A stretch of 51,739 nucleotides of DNA from CAZOZP01 sp964584325 (GTDB taxonomy: Bacteria > Bacteroidota > Ignavibacteria > Ignavibacteriales > Melioribacteraceae): assembly GCA_964584325.1 (NCBI GenBank), contig CAZOZP010000019.1:1-51739 (forward strand), given 5' to 3'. The notes beneath the pieces were generated by a model. The model saw only the letters and a program-made list of their open reading frames with translations. It did not search any database and was not told the DNA's origin. The translations under genes and the position numbers were made by a program. This document shows positions 42,524 to 51,586 of the stretch, piece after piece (the stretch's first letter is position 1; each line of letters opens with the position of its first letter).

Positions 42524-42549
42524 GCCCGCCGTTTTAAAAGGCGGCGGGC
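42524..42549 (-). terminator. Hairpin after the large T9SS cargo gene
   Basis: GCCCGCCG (42524-42531) and CGGCGGGC (42542-42549) form a perfect 8-bp stem with a ten-base loop, ten bases beyond the stop at 42559. The T-tract on the minus strand is poor. Confidence 0.65.
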
Positions 42550-42558
42550 ATTGATTCG

Positions 42559-45072
42559 CTATTTAAGGAGGGTCATTTTTTTAACTGAATTAAAATTTTC
42601 TGTATTTAATTTGTAGAAATATATACCTGCTGCCAGATTAGATGCATTAAATTTTATGCTGGTTTTTCCTGCAGGGAAAGGGCTGTCTGCAATTGTTTGA
42701 ATTAATTGTCCGGTTATCCCGTAAATATCTAGTTTAACATGAGTTGATTTGGGCAGGTTGAATGTGATGTATGTCTCCGGATTAAAAGGATTCGGATAGT
42801 TTTGTTCGAGAGTAAAGTCAGATAATTCTTTTTGTGATGATGTATCTGTTGTTTCATCTATACCAAAAATTTCTGCCTCCCAGACATTTGCCCAATTCGG
42901 AAATGTCGGGTCATCATCGTACGCTTTGTTGCATATCAATTTAACATACCGGCAGCTCTCAGGGTTGAATTCAGCAAAGCTCCATTCTTCTTTTTCTGAT
43001 ATTAAGGAGTCTGCCAGGATTACCCAATTCACTCTGTCTTTGGATGCTTGGAGTGAGTAATTATATCTTCTCCCATTTTCCCAATTATAGAAGGAAAACT
43101 TGCTTTTTCGTATCTCTTTAACTGAACCGAGATCAAAAACAAGCTCCTGAGGCATTGGTTTAGCTGCCCATCTGGAATACGGATCTCCGTCATAATATCC
43201 CAATCCGTCAACAGTATAAAGAGGGTCGGTGTTCAAGTCTGAAGTTTCGCTGGCTGTAACATCTTTAACTGAAATTTTATTGAAAGGAATTGTGAAGGTA
43301 ACTGTAGATGGAAGAATTTCATTCCCGGAGATATCTTTGATTGAACTTACGGTAAGGTAATAATTCTGAAATCCATAAGCATATGATGTTGTAAGTTTAA
43401 TTTGATTTGTCCCGGCAAGTTTGGCTGATTTAATAGTCATTTCCGGGGTTATTTTATATAACGAAGAGTTTTGTGCATCTGTCTGATTTACTTCATTATT
43501 GAAATTCACCAGAATGGTTGTGTTATCAAGTGGAATTATCGATTCAATATAAAATGAGGCCTGGTTGCCGGATGAGTACTGGTAGGCTCCGCAGGAGGGG
43601 TTACTCCCGACCGGAACCGATTTCCCTTCAATATCTTTCAGGTAATTATTTATCTGAATACCGAATTCAGTAAAAGGAGATGAAGCCTTCAATCTGTAAT
43701 TTCCGTAAACATAGGCGGAAGTGTAACTCAAATTTTCCATTTGCGGGTCTGCAAAAACATCATTATTTATATTGGTTAAGGCAGCCCATTGATCTTTAAA
43801 TCCGGATGTTGTAATCTTAATGTCTGATTGTACATAGTCGCTTCCGGTAACATAAGCTCCTCTGTTATTATCCTTGGTCGGATCATAGTTTATGGTTCCT
43901 TTCCATTTTATAATTCTAACAAGAGTGGTTAAATCTTTAAAGTTCGGCGACAAGCAGAAGACGTTATTGTTGAAATAATTATCAGCCCAAATCTCATTGG
44001 CTTTTATTGTACCTTTTGATCCGTCGGCGTAAGTATAGGTTACTCCGTCAGGAATTCCGCCGATTAATACACCGGAAATTATGTTATTGGAAAATGTGTT
44101 GTTTGAAAAATCGCTTAAGAGCGGGCCATTTGCATGCAGCCAGCCGAGAAATAAAGCTGTAGGATTTCCGATTATGGTATTGTTGTGTACCAACGCGTTC
44201 GATATATTTTCAAGCGCTAGTCCATATCCGCCGCATCCTGTTATTACATTTCCCCTTAACAAAAGTTCAGTCATCGGCTTAAATTGAGAGTGCAGTTTCA
44301 TTCCCTGAACTTTACTTCCAGAAACAAAATTATATTCCACTTTTATGTTGTAGCCCCCGCCTATATCAACAGCTTCTTCGCCTGAATCATAAAATGAATT
44401 ATGGTGTATCCAGATCGAATGATCTACTGCCCCCATGTTGAGTATATCGCCGCCGTAGCTTCCTTTAAAAATATTGTATCCGTATTCAATATTATTGATA
44501 GGAAATCCTTCATTAGGATAAGGTGCTTTTGAAGGGTGATAAGGATTATAAAAGGTATGAGAAGAATTTGTAAATTCGCAGTTGAGAATTTTTATGTTTG
44601 TTACACCTACAACATTTCCGCCCGGATCAGTTGCTCTGAAATTGAAAGGCCCTTCGAAAGCTAGTCCGTCAATGACAAGATACTTTATCCCGTTTGTGCG
44701 GATTGTAAAAAATCCCTTCTCAGTTGAGTTGACAATATTTGTAATCAGAGGTTTATTGCCGGTGCCGTATGATTTAATTGTATAATACTTTCCGGCTGCT
44801 CCCTGAGTGTTCCCGGGGAAATCAAAAACAGCAAGTTGTGAAGCAGAAGAGGCCCTCCAAATATCTCCTTTCTTTAAAAGAAGTGTATCACCGGGAAGTA
44901 GGGTTTTATCGGCAATTTTGGCGGCGGCTTTTTCCAACGTTTTCCAAGGTGAGCTAATTGACAATCCGGTATTTGAATCATTTCCGGTTGAACTTGAAAC
45001 ATAATAAACTCTCTGGGCAGAGGTGTAATGAAATGCCATTAAAAAGGCGGCTGTCAAAACAAATTTGCTCAT
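42559..45072 (-). CDS. T9SS-secreted beta-helix protein with Ig-like and discoidin-like domains
   Basis: An 837-residue exported protein. A signal peptide (about 1-19) is followed by a parallel beta-helix region (about 20-400) with repeated N-rich words such as VHNNTIIGN and FSNNTFSNNIISG, and an opening VYYVSSSTGNDSNTGLSISSPWKTL typical of right-handed helix polysaccharide-active or surface proteins. Next come an SbsA/Ig-like stretch (about 510-600), a discoidin-type (F5/8C) segment (about 610-740; SRWAAKPMPQELVFDLGSVKEI and RYVKLICNKAYDD), and a C-terminal T9SS type A sorting domain (about 755-837; LEQNYPNPFNPET, ending KKMTLLK). GGAG precedes the ATG. The substrate or ligand is not evident. 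Confidence 0.85.
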   Translation of the reverse strand: MSKFVLTAAFLMAFHYTSAQRVYYVSSSTGNDSNTGLSISSPWKTLEKAAAKIADKTLLPGDTLLLKKGDIWRASSASQLAVFDFPGNTQGAAGKYYTIKSYGTGNKPLITNIVNSTEKGFFTIRTNGIKYLVIDGLAFEGPFNFRATDPGGNVVGVTNIKILNCEFTNSSHTFYNPYHPSKAPYPNEGFPINNIEYGYNIFKGSYGGDILNMGAVDHSIWIHHNSFYDSGEEAVDIGGGYNIKVEYNFVSGSKVQGMKLHSQFKPMTELLLRGNVITGCGGYGLALENISNALVHNNTIIGNPTALFLGWLHANGPLLSDFSNNTFSNNIISGVLIGGIPDGVTYTYADGSKGTIKANEIWADNYFNNNVFCLSPNFKDLTTLVRIIKWKGTINYDPTKDNNRGAYVTGSDYVQSDIKITTSGFKDQWAALTNINNDVFADPQMENLSYTSAYVYGNYRLKASSPFTEFGIQINNYLKDIEGKSVPVGSNPSCGAYQYSSGNQASFYIESIIPLDNTTILVNFNNEVNQTDAQNSSLYKITPEMTIKSAKLAGTNQIKLTTSYAYGFQNYYLTVSSIKDISGNEILPSTVTFTIPFNKISVKDVTASETSDLNTDPLYTVDGLGYYDGDPYSRWAAKPMPQELVFDLGSVKEIRKSKFSFYNWENGRRYNYSLQASKDRVNWVILADSLISEKEEWSFAEFNPESCRYVKLICNKAYDDDPTFPNWANVWEAEIFGIDETTDTSSQKELSDFTLEQNYPNPFNPETYITFNLPKSTHVKLDIYGITGQLIQTIADSPFPAGKTSIKFNASNLAAGIYFYKLNTENFNSVKKMTLLK

Positions 45073-45181
45073 TTTTCTCCGTTTAATAGTTTTTGTATAT
45101 GCTCATATAATTTACAAGCGTAAAATATGATGCCAAAAATAATGTGATCTGAATCAACTGAATAGGTAAAAATTAATGCAC

Positions 45182-45209
45182 TAATTTATTAAGGCAAAAT
45201 AATAAATTA
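45182..45209. repeat. AT-rich stem-loop between the two T9SS genes
   Basis: TAATTTATT (45182-45190) and AATAAATTA (45201-45209) pair perfectly around a ten-base loop. Located about 80 bp past the stop of the smaller T9SS gene; could act as a weak terminator. Confidence 0.35.
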
Positions 45210-45291
45210 TTCTTTTATAGTAAAGAGAGGTCGAAATATGATTTGGTTTAGTAATTATTTAATGATAGGGAAGACTAAATAAATGAATATT

Positions 45292-46140
45292 TTATTTTAA
45301 GAGTACCGCCTTTTTTACAAAGCTTAATCCTGAATTTGAGGTAAGCCTAATGAAATAAATTCCTGAAGAGATTGTCTCAGCAGTAAATAAAAATTTATGT
45401 TTTCCTGCTTTTTTGTGACCGGAAAAAAGTATTTGAACCATTCTTCCGGATATGTCGAATATTTTTAGTTCTAAAATATCATCAGTTTTAAGTGAGAACT
45501 CTATAGTGGTTGATGGATTAAACGGATTCGGATAATTCTGAAAGAGTTCATTTCCCAATGGCAAGGAGTTGTTATCGTGAATATCTGTTATGTCCTTGGA
45601 GATGTGGCAGTCTTCAATGCTAGTGTGGCAATCTGAAGAACTTATTAGTTGAAATTCTTCATCAAAAAGTGCAGTGAAATTAATTCCGCTGAAATCCCAG
45701 CTTAGATTTACCGGTTGATCAGTGAATCCTTCTAAGTCGGTTAATCGGAACCTGCCTACTCTAATAATAGATGTAGTAATCAAATCAGCGCCTATTCCGG
45801 AACCAATGCTAAGTTCAATTGATTTATCGGGGAATTTGACAGAAGCCGCAATAGGGGTATTTGACAAATTCGATGTTCCGGGTATGTATTCAAAAGTAGG
45901 AGCAGAAGAGGCAAATATCTGATTATTGATATTTAGTATAAGTTGATAACTGTTTATGGAGTAGGAACCATTAGATGATTTAATCATCAGATCAAATTCA
46001 AGACTGTGTGAGTTAATGCATGCATTATCAATAGTCATTACATAATTTCCGGCAGAAACAGTGTTTGCCAAGAAAACAGAAACTGCAAAAAAGGTTTTTA
46101 TTAAAAAGGGGCGAAATATGTTAAGCAAATCAAACATCAT
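45292..46140 (-). CDS. T9SS-secreted protein with a beta-sandwich N-terminal domain
   Basis: A 282-residue exported protein with a signal peptide (about 1-30, ending near SAG), a beta-rich domain (about 31-170) that looks cohesin- or Ig-like (e.g. SINSYQLILNINNQIF, VGRFRLTDLEGF), a short Cys-containing linker (SSDCHTSIEDCHIS) and a T9SS type A sorting domain (about 200-282; ELFQNYPNPFNPSTTIEFSL, ISSGIYFIRL, KKAVLLK). A sigma-54-type promoter lies directly upstream. The start could also be the second ATG at 46137. Function beyond secretion and surface display is unknown. Confidence 0.82.
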   Translation of the reverse strand: MMFDLLNIFRPFLIKTFFAVSVFLANTVSAGNYVMTIDNACINSHSLEFDLMIKSSNGSYSINSYQLILNINNQIFASSAPTFEYIPGTSNLSNTPIAASVKFPDKSIELSIGSGIGADLITTSIIRVGRFRLTDLEGFTDQPVNLSWDFSGINFTALFDEEFQLISSSDCHTSIEDCHISKDITDIHDNNSLPLGNELFQNYPNPFNPSTTIEFSLKTDDILELKIFDISGRMVQILFSGHKKAGKHKFLFTAETISSGIYFIRLTSNSGLSFVKKAVLLK

Positions 46141-46167
46141 AGTCCGAATAAAAATTAAGCGGATTTT

Positions 46168-46183
46168 TGCATTAATTGTGCCA
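46168..46183 (-). promoter_or_regulatory. Sigma-54-type (-24/-12) promoter upstream of a T9SS gene
   Basis: The minus strand reads TGGCAC, seven bases, GCA, with the invariant GG and GC at the spacing required by sigma-54. Transcription would begin near 46157, about 17 bases before the ATG at 46140. The neighbouring regulator at 46321-47748 belongs to the sigma-54 activator family. Confidence 0.65.
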
Positions 46184-46320
46184 TGGTTAGACTATAATAT
46201 TCTACACTGTAAATAAAGGCCGTCAGGGTTTAATATTATAATGATATGCAGTAATTATGATAAGGTGTCAAATATTATTGACTTAAAATGAAACACATGC
46301 AAGAAAAGCTGACAATCTTT

Positions 46321-47748
46321 CTATTCTTCATCCTCATTCTTAAGTCTTCTGCTTAATGCCTGGCGGGTTACTCCAAGCATCTGAGCTGCAACGCTTTGAT
46401 TATTGCCTGATCGTTTCAGAGCTTCTGCAATCAGAGCTTTCTGAATTTCCTTTAATGTCGGCAAAGTGCTATGGAATGTTACAACAGAATAGGAGGAATT
46501 CTCAATATTCATTTCGGCAGTAATTTCATAATTTGAAGATTTGCTGGATTTCGTAGCATTCTTGAATGTAGCCAAAGAAAGCGTCTTTGATTGATGAACA
46601 CTCACGGCATCGTAAATCATCGAGCGCAGTTCTCTTATATTTCCCGGGAAACTATATACAGATAGAAGAGTGATTAACTCAGGCGGAAAAGTTGGTTTCT
46701 TTTTTCCGAGAGATTGAGCAGCTTCTGTCATGAAATAGTCAACTAGTAGAGGGAGGTCATCAATACGTGATCTTAAAGGAGGTAAATTAATATGATGAAC
46801 ATTCAATCTATAGAAGAGATCTTTGCGGAATTCCTTGCTTTCACTTAGTGTTGTAAGGTCTTTATTTGTAGCAACCAGAACAAGTGCATCGGAATATTTG
46901 GGATCGTCTGATCCAAGAGGATAATATTCATGTTCCTGAAGCAGTCTGAGAAGCTTTACCTGGGAGGCCATACTCAAATCGCCGATTTCATCAAGGAAAA
47001 GTGTTCCTCCTGCAGCTCTTTCAATGAGACCCGGTCTGTCCTGAATTGCGTTTGTAAAAGCACCTTTCTTATGGCCGAATAATGTATCTGAAAACATATG
47101 ATCATCCAGACCGCCGACATTACAGGTTACAAACTTGCCTTTCTTCCCGCTCAGAATATGTAAAGCTCTTGCAATCAGATCCTTACCGGTACCGGTTTCG
47201 CCTGTAATCATCACGGGCTCGCTTGTGCTCGAAATTGCTTCCATATATTGAAAAATGGCACGCATCTTTTCATTACCTGTAATTATATTTGAAAAAACTT
47301 CCGGCCGTTCAAGTTTCTTTGAGAAAATTCTTTGTTTGAGCAGATTATTTTCATTACGAAGTTCTCTTAGCTCAATTGCTCTTTTTACACTGCTGGTTAG
47401 ACGACTATTTTCAATCGGCTTAAGCAGATAATCGAAAGCTCCGTGTTTCATGCAATCTACTGCAGTTTCAATTTCGCTGTTTCCGGTTATTATTATAACG
47501 GGTATCTCAGGAAAATCGCTGGTTATTTGCTTTAGCAGTTCATCACCGGTAATGTAAGGCATAGATAAATCAAGAAGAACAAGACCTGCATTTTTCTTTG
47601 CAATAAGCGACATAACATTCCTGGAATCATTGCAAAGATTTATATTGTTTATTCCGGCATCCATAAGGGTAAGTTCATAACTGTTAAGAAGATTTTGTTC
47701 ATCGTCTGCAATGATGATAGGTTGTGCCGGGAACTTGGTATCTTCCAT
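46321..47748 (-). CDS. NtrC-type sigma-54 response regulator
   Basis: A 475-residue regulator: receiver domain (about 1-125) with phospho-acceptor Asp60 in LVLLDLSMPYITGD and the switch Lys in YLLKPIE; AAA+ domain (about 155-385) with Walker A GETGTGKD, Walker B GGTLFLDEIGD and DDLPLLVDYF; and a Fis-type helix-turn-helix at the C-terminus (NNQSVAAQMLGVTRQALSRRL). The sigma-54-contact loop reads GAFTNA instead of GAFTGA. The ATG at 47748 is one base past the kinase stop, with AGG upstream; a TTG at 47760 is less likely. It pairs with the PAS kinase just upstream, and a sigma-54-type promoter lies about 140 bp downstream. Confidence 0.93.
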   Translation of the reverse strand: MEDTKFPAQPIIIADDEQNLLNSYELTLMDAGINNINLCNDSRNVMSLIAKKNAGLVLLDLSMPYITGDELLKQITSDFPEIPVIIITGNSEIETAVDCMKHGAFDYLLKPIENSRLTSSVKRAIELRELRNENNLLKQRIFSKKLERPEVFSNIITGNEKMRAIFQYMEAISSTSEPVMITGETGTGKDLIARALHILSGKKGKFVTCNVGGLDDHMFSDTLFGHKKGAFTNAIQDRPGLIERAAGGTLFLDEIGDLSMASQVKLLRLLQEHEYYPLGSDDPKYSDALVLVATNKDLTTLSESKEFRKDLFYRLNVHHINLPPLRSRIDDLPLLVDYFMTEAAQSLGKKKPTFPPELITLLSVYSFPGNIRELRSMIYDAVSVHQSKTLSLATFKNATKSSKSSNYEITAEMNIENSSYSVVTFHSTLPTLKEIQKALIAEALKRSGNNQSVAAQMLGVTRQALSRRLKNEDEE

Positions 47749-47749
47749 T

Positions 47750-50089
47750 TCAATCCTCAATTTTAACTGGTAATTTTATTAACGCCTTGGTACCTTTTCC
47801 GGGTTCGGATGAAAATTCCAATGTGCCGTTATGATTCATTATTATTTTTGATGAAACAGCCAAACCTAATCCTGTTCCGCCTTTATCTCTCTTCGTAGTG
47901 AAGAAAGGATCAACAATTTCCTTAATATTCTTAGGGTCAATTCCAATACCTTCGTCTTCAACGGATACAAAAACAAATAATTCTTCAGTATTAATGCCTG
48001 AAGTGATGGTTATTGATTTTGATTTATCATCCAAAGCCTGACAACTGTTTTCAATAAGATTAATGAGTACCTGCTCAAGTCTCTGGAAATTACCTTTGAT
48101 TATCGGAATATTTGTTCCGTAATTTATAGTTAAAAAATTAGTTGATTTCTTTAAGAGGTTTGTTGTAAGAGAAAGAGCGGCTTTTATTACATCATTAATT
48201 TCAATATTCTGATCAATATCTGAAGTTTCTCTTCTTGAGAAATCTTTTAAGTCGGATACAATATTCTTAATTCTAGTTGCACCTTCGGAAATTCCCTGCA
48301 GCAGAACAGGAATTGATTCACGGATTTTCGAGTATTTAAGTCTGTTGCTGACAAAGAAATCTCCGTTACTTTCATAGTGAGTATCGAGTATGGGCAATAC
48401 ACTTTGCCAGGTCTTTTCAAGAAGAGGTACATTCAGCATTATAAAATTATTCGGATTATTAATTTCGTGAGCTACACCTGAAACAAGTGTACCTAAAGAA
48501 ACCATTTTATCAGCTTGAATTAACTGTTCCTGGTGGATTCTGCTCTTGATTTCAGCTTCCTTTCGTTCTGTTATGTCGTGAAGAACAAGCAGGGTAATCA
48601 GCGGATTGTTTTCATTGTTCTGAATTCTTGTGCTGTCTAAAGCCAGATACTTTTTAATTCCGTTTTTTTCAATAATTGCCTCAGTGTTATGGAGTTTTCT
48701 TCCGGTAAGTGTACTCAAAGCCGGATTTTCAACATTAGATTCCTGAATTGCCGGAAATTCAAACAGAGGAATTACTTCTTTTATATTTAAAATCTCATGG
48801 TTTAATCCAAGAATTTCGCTTGCGGCTTTATTTAACAGCGTGATTCTTCCTTCAGGTGTGTATGCTATTATTCCGTCTTCAATGCTCAGCAGTATTGTAC
48901 GAAGGAATTCTCTTTCCCGAACAAGTTCCATTTCAGCCATTTTCTGATCTGTTATATCAAGTATAACGCCTTGATACGCGGTTACATCACCTGTATCGGT
49001 AGTTCTGAAAAATGCATTGTCAACAACCCACCTGACAGTGCCCGAGGAATTGATAATTCTGTAATTATGTCTGAAATATTCAACCCCTGAAGAAATTGCT
49101 TCGTAAATTCTGTTGCTGATAACAGGTTTATCCTCAGGGAAAACAATATCACTATAGAATAGAGCTTCATCGTAAAACTGTTCCGGAGAGTATCCGAGCT
49201 GTTTGATATTGTCGGAAACAAACTCCACAGGCCATGAGCCTTCAAGTTTCCAAAGAAAGCTTATAGCGGGACTATGATTAATAATGTATGCAAGAAGCTC
49301 AAATTTGTAACTTGCTTCTTCTATCTCTTTAAGTGTTCTTTTTCTCTCGGTAATATCCTGTTTAATGGCAATAAAATGAGATATCTCGTTATCTCGGTTA
49401 AATACCGGGGTTATTGTCTGTTCTTCATCAAAAAAAGTTCCGTCTTTTCTTTGATTTATTAGTTCTCCGTGCCAAACTTTGCCACTCTTTATCGTATTCC
49501 ACAATCCGGCGAAAAAAAAACGATTTTGCTTTCCGGAATTTAGTATTCCGGCATTTTTATAAATAACTTCATCTTCCCGGTAACCGGTAAGTACGAGAAA
49601 TGAATTATTAACCCAGACAATGTCACCGCTTATGTTTGTAATCATAATTGCATTGGCGGCGGCTTCCAATGCAGCACCCTGCAGATTAACTAAATCGTCG
49701 GTACTCATCTTTTCCGACAAGTCTTCATCAAAGAAAGCGTAATTTAATATGCCGGATTTATCCTTAACAGCTGTTACTCTTCGCTTTATATAAATTCTTC
49801 TTCCGAAAGAATTAACAACGGCTAACTGAGTCTCAGAGTATTTATCCTTTGTCGATGCGATAAGATCAATTACACTTTTTACACCTGAATCAGGTATGCT
49901 GAAGCTGTTGAGATCTTTTCCTTCGAGAAACTTTTTTGTCTGACCGTAGAGTTTTTCCGAAGAATGATTACATTCCTTAATAATACCGTTATTGTCCGTG
50001 ATTACCACAGAAAGGGGAGAGTGTTCAAAAATTTCAGAATAACCTTGCATACTAACAATCCCGAGGCTGAATAGTTTTTTACATTTCAT
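47750..50089 (-). CDS. Multi-PAS soluble sensor histidine kinase
   Basis: A 779-residue cytoplasmic kinase without a membrane segment. Four PAS/PAC modules can be traced (about 15-125, 133-250, 262-385 and 392-510; note the DITERK and DITDQK PAC ends). The phospho-acceptor helix has His541 in SGVAHEINNPNNFI, and the ATPase domain (about 650-779) has LINLIENSCQAL, VEDEGIGIDPKN and FTTKRDKGGTGLGLAVS. The HEINNPN type and its position immediately before an NtrC-type regulator indicate an NtrB-like pair. No ribosome binding site is evident at the ATG; an ATG 13 codons on is an alternative. Ligands of the PAS modules are unknown. Confidence 0.92.
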   Translation of the reverse strand: MKCKKLFSLGIVSMQGYSEIFEHSPLSVVITDNNGIIKECNHSSEKLYGQTKKFLEGKDLNSFSIPDSGVKSVIDLIASTKDKYSETQLAVVNSFGRRIYIKRRVTAVKDKSGILNYAFFDEDLSEKMSTDDLVNLQGAALEAAANAIMITNISGDIVWVNNSFLVLTGYREDEVIYKNAGILNSGKQNRFFFAGLWNTIKSGKVWHGELINQRKDGTFFDEEQTITPVFNRDNEISHFIAIKQDITERKRTLKEIEEASYKFELLAYIINHSPAISFLWKLEGSWPVEFVSDNIKQLGYSPEQFYDEALFYSDIVFPEDKPVISNRIYEAISSGVEYFRHNYRIINSSGTVRWVVDNAFFRTTDTGDVTAYQGVILDITDQKMAEMELVREREFLRTILLSIEDGIIAYTPEGRITLLNKAASEILGLNHEILNIKEVIPLFEFPAIQESNVENPALSTLTGRKLHNTEAIIEKNGIKKYLALDSTRIQNNENNPLITLLVLHDITERKEAEIKSRIHQEQLIQADKMVSLGTLVSGVAHEINNPNNFIMLNVPLLEKTWQSVLPILDTHYESNGDFFVSNRLKYSKIRESIPVLLQGISEGATRIKNIVSDLKDFSRRETSDIDQNIEINDVIKAALSLTTNLLKKSTNFLTINYGTNIPIIKGNFQRLEQVLINLIENSCQALDDKSKSITITSGINTEELFVFVSVEDEGIGIDPKNIKEIVDPFFTTKRDKGGTGLGLAVSSKIIMNHNGTLEFSSEPGKGTKALIKLPVKIED

Positions 50090-50266
50090 TTACAATCTAA
50101 CTATTTTTTTAAAAGAAAGAAATAATTTTATGAATGATGGCAGGCTCTTTTGGGCTTTCCGGTTCAACTGTGAGTTTTTATTAAAGCAGAAAGTCTGGCT
50201 GTTAAATAAAAATATGATTAGTTTTAGAATTGATATAAAACTATTAATTCCGTAAAGGAGAAAGAA

Positions 50267-51586
50267 ATCAAGACTTCAACAGACATAATTCTGGACAGCA
50301 TTTCTGATGGCGTTTTTACTGTTGATAACCAATGGAGAGTAACCTCATTCAATAAAGCGGCAGAAATAATTACAGGTATTTCTAAAAGCGAGGCAATGGG
50401 CAGATTATGCTCTGAAGTTTTTAAGTCGAGTATGTGCGAATCGGAATGTGCATTGCGCAAAACAATTGATACGGGTAAACCTGTGATTAATCAATCAGGT
50501 TTTATAATTACCGCCGATGCGGAAAAAAAACCTGTGAGTGTATCTACTGCTGTACTTAAAGATGAGGCCGGCAGTATCTCCGGCGGAGTTGAAACATTCC
50601 GTGATTTAAGCGAAGTTGAAGCTTTACGAAATGAACTTAAGGGCAATTATTCAATAGGAGAATTTTTCAGCAGAAGTAAATCAATGCGTGATGTTGTTGG
50701 TCTTGCTGAAGCTGTTGCCTCCGGCGCATCTGCTGTGCTGATTGAAGGTGAAACCGGAACGGGAAAAGAAGTTCTGGCAAGAGCAATTCACAGAATGGGG
50801 AAAAATGCTTCCGGGCCTTTTCTTGCGTTAAATTGCGGGGCTTTGCCGGATAATCTTTTGGAATCTGAACTGTTTGGTTATAAGAAAGGAGCATTTACGG
50901 GTGCAGACAGAGATAAACCGGGAAGGTTTGCTCTTGCCGGCAAAGGTACTCTTTTTCTCGATGAGATTGGGGAAATCAGTCCGGCTATGCAAGTCCGTCT
51001 TTTGAGAGTGCTGCAGGACGGTATTTATGAACCCCTGGGTTCGGCAAAATCAGAAAAAGCTTCTGCAAGAATAATTGCTGCCACACATAGAGATCTTAAG
51101 CAAATGGTAGAAGAAGGAAGTTTCCGTCAGGATCTTTACTACAGGATAAATGTTGTTTGCTTGAGTATTCCCGCATTAAGAGAAAGGAAAGAAGATATAC
51201 CGTTTCTGGCAGACTTTTTCGTAAAAAAATTCAATAATCTGCAGGGAAGATCAGTGGAAGGTATTAAACCTGAAGTTTATTCTTATCTTTCTGCACATAA
51301 CTGGCCCGGAAACGTAAGAGAACTGGAAAATGTAATCGAGAGGGCTTTCGTTTTATGCGGAAATGACCGGATTTCAGTAAAACACTTGCCTTCTTATTTA
51401 ACAGGTGCCGGACTAAAGTTTGATTTCATAGGGGATATAAAGAAAGTAATTAGCAACAGCGAAAAGTCGGCGATTCTTAATGCCCTGAAAAATAACGGCG
51501 GAAACAAAACAAAAACTGCGGCAGAATTGAAAATGCATAAGACTACTTTATTTCGAAAAATGAAAAAACTTGGAATAGAGTTATAA
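50267..51586 (+). CDS. PAS-containing sigma-54-dependent transcriptional activator
   Basis: A sigma-54 activator of about 439 residues. The AAA+ domain (about 130-365) has GETGTGKE, FGYKKGAFTGAD with the standard loop, GTLFLDEIGEI and the RDLYYRINV/LRERKEDIP segments; a Fis-type helix-turn-helix lies at the end (NKTKTAAELKMHKTTLFRKMKKL). The first ATG in frame is at 50396, but translation upstream of it gives a clear PAS domain (DSISDGVFTVDNQWRVTSFN), so the start must be earlier. The only well-placed site is ATC at 50267, six bases after AAGGAG; the frame is closed by TGA at 50231. Cys48, Cys57 and Cys61 cluster in the PAS region, hinting at a redox, metal or cofactor role. It is divergent from the kinase gene. 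Confidence 0.88.
   Translation: MKTSTDIILDSISDGVFTVDNQWRVTSFNKAAEIITGISKSEAMGRLCSEVFKSSMCESECALRKTIDTGKPVINQSGFIITADAEKKPVSVSTAVLKDEAGSISGGVETFRDLSEVEALRNELKGNYSIGEFFSRSKSMRDVVGLAEAVASGASAVLIEGETGTGKEVLARAIHRMGKNASGPFLALNCGALPDNLLESELFGYKKGAFTGADRDKPGRFALAGKGTLFLDEIGEISPAMQVRLLRVLQDGIYEPLGSAKSEKASARIIAATHRDLKQMVEEGSFRQDLYYRINVVCLSIPALRERKEDIPFLADFFVKKFNNLQGRSVEGIKPEVYSYLSAHNWPGNVRELENVIERAFVLCGNDRISVKHLPSYLTGAGLKFDFIGDIKKVISNSEKSAILNALKNNGGNKTKTAAELKMHKTTLFRKMKKLGIEL

Noticed and set aside
45073..45150. Possible sigma-54 promoter upstream of the large T9SS gene
   Set aside because: TGGCAT and a later GC are present on the minus strand, but the GC is three bases too far from the GG for sigma-54.
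50140..50165. Possible sigma-54 promoter upstream of the second activator (TGGCAGGC...)
   Set aside because: The required GC at the -12 position is missing at the correct distance.
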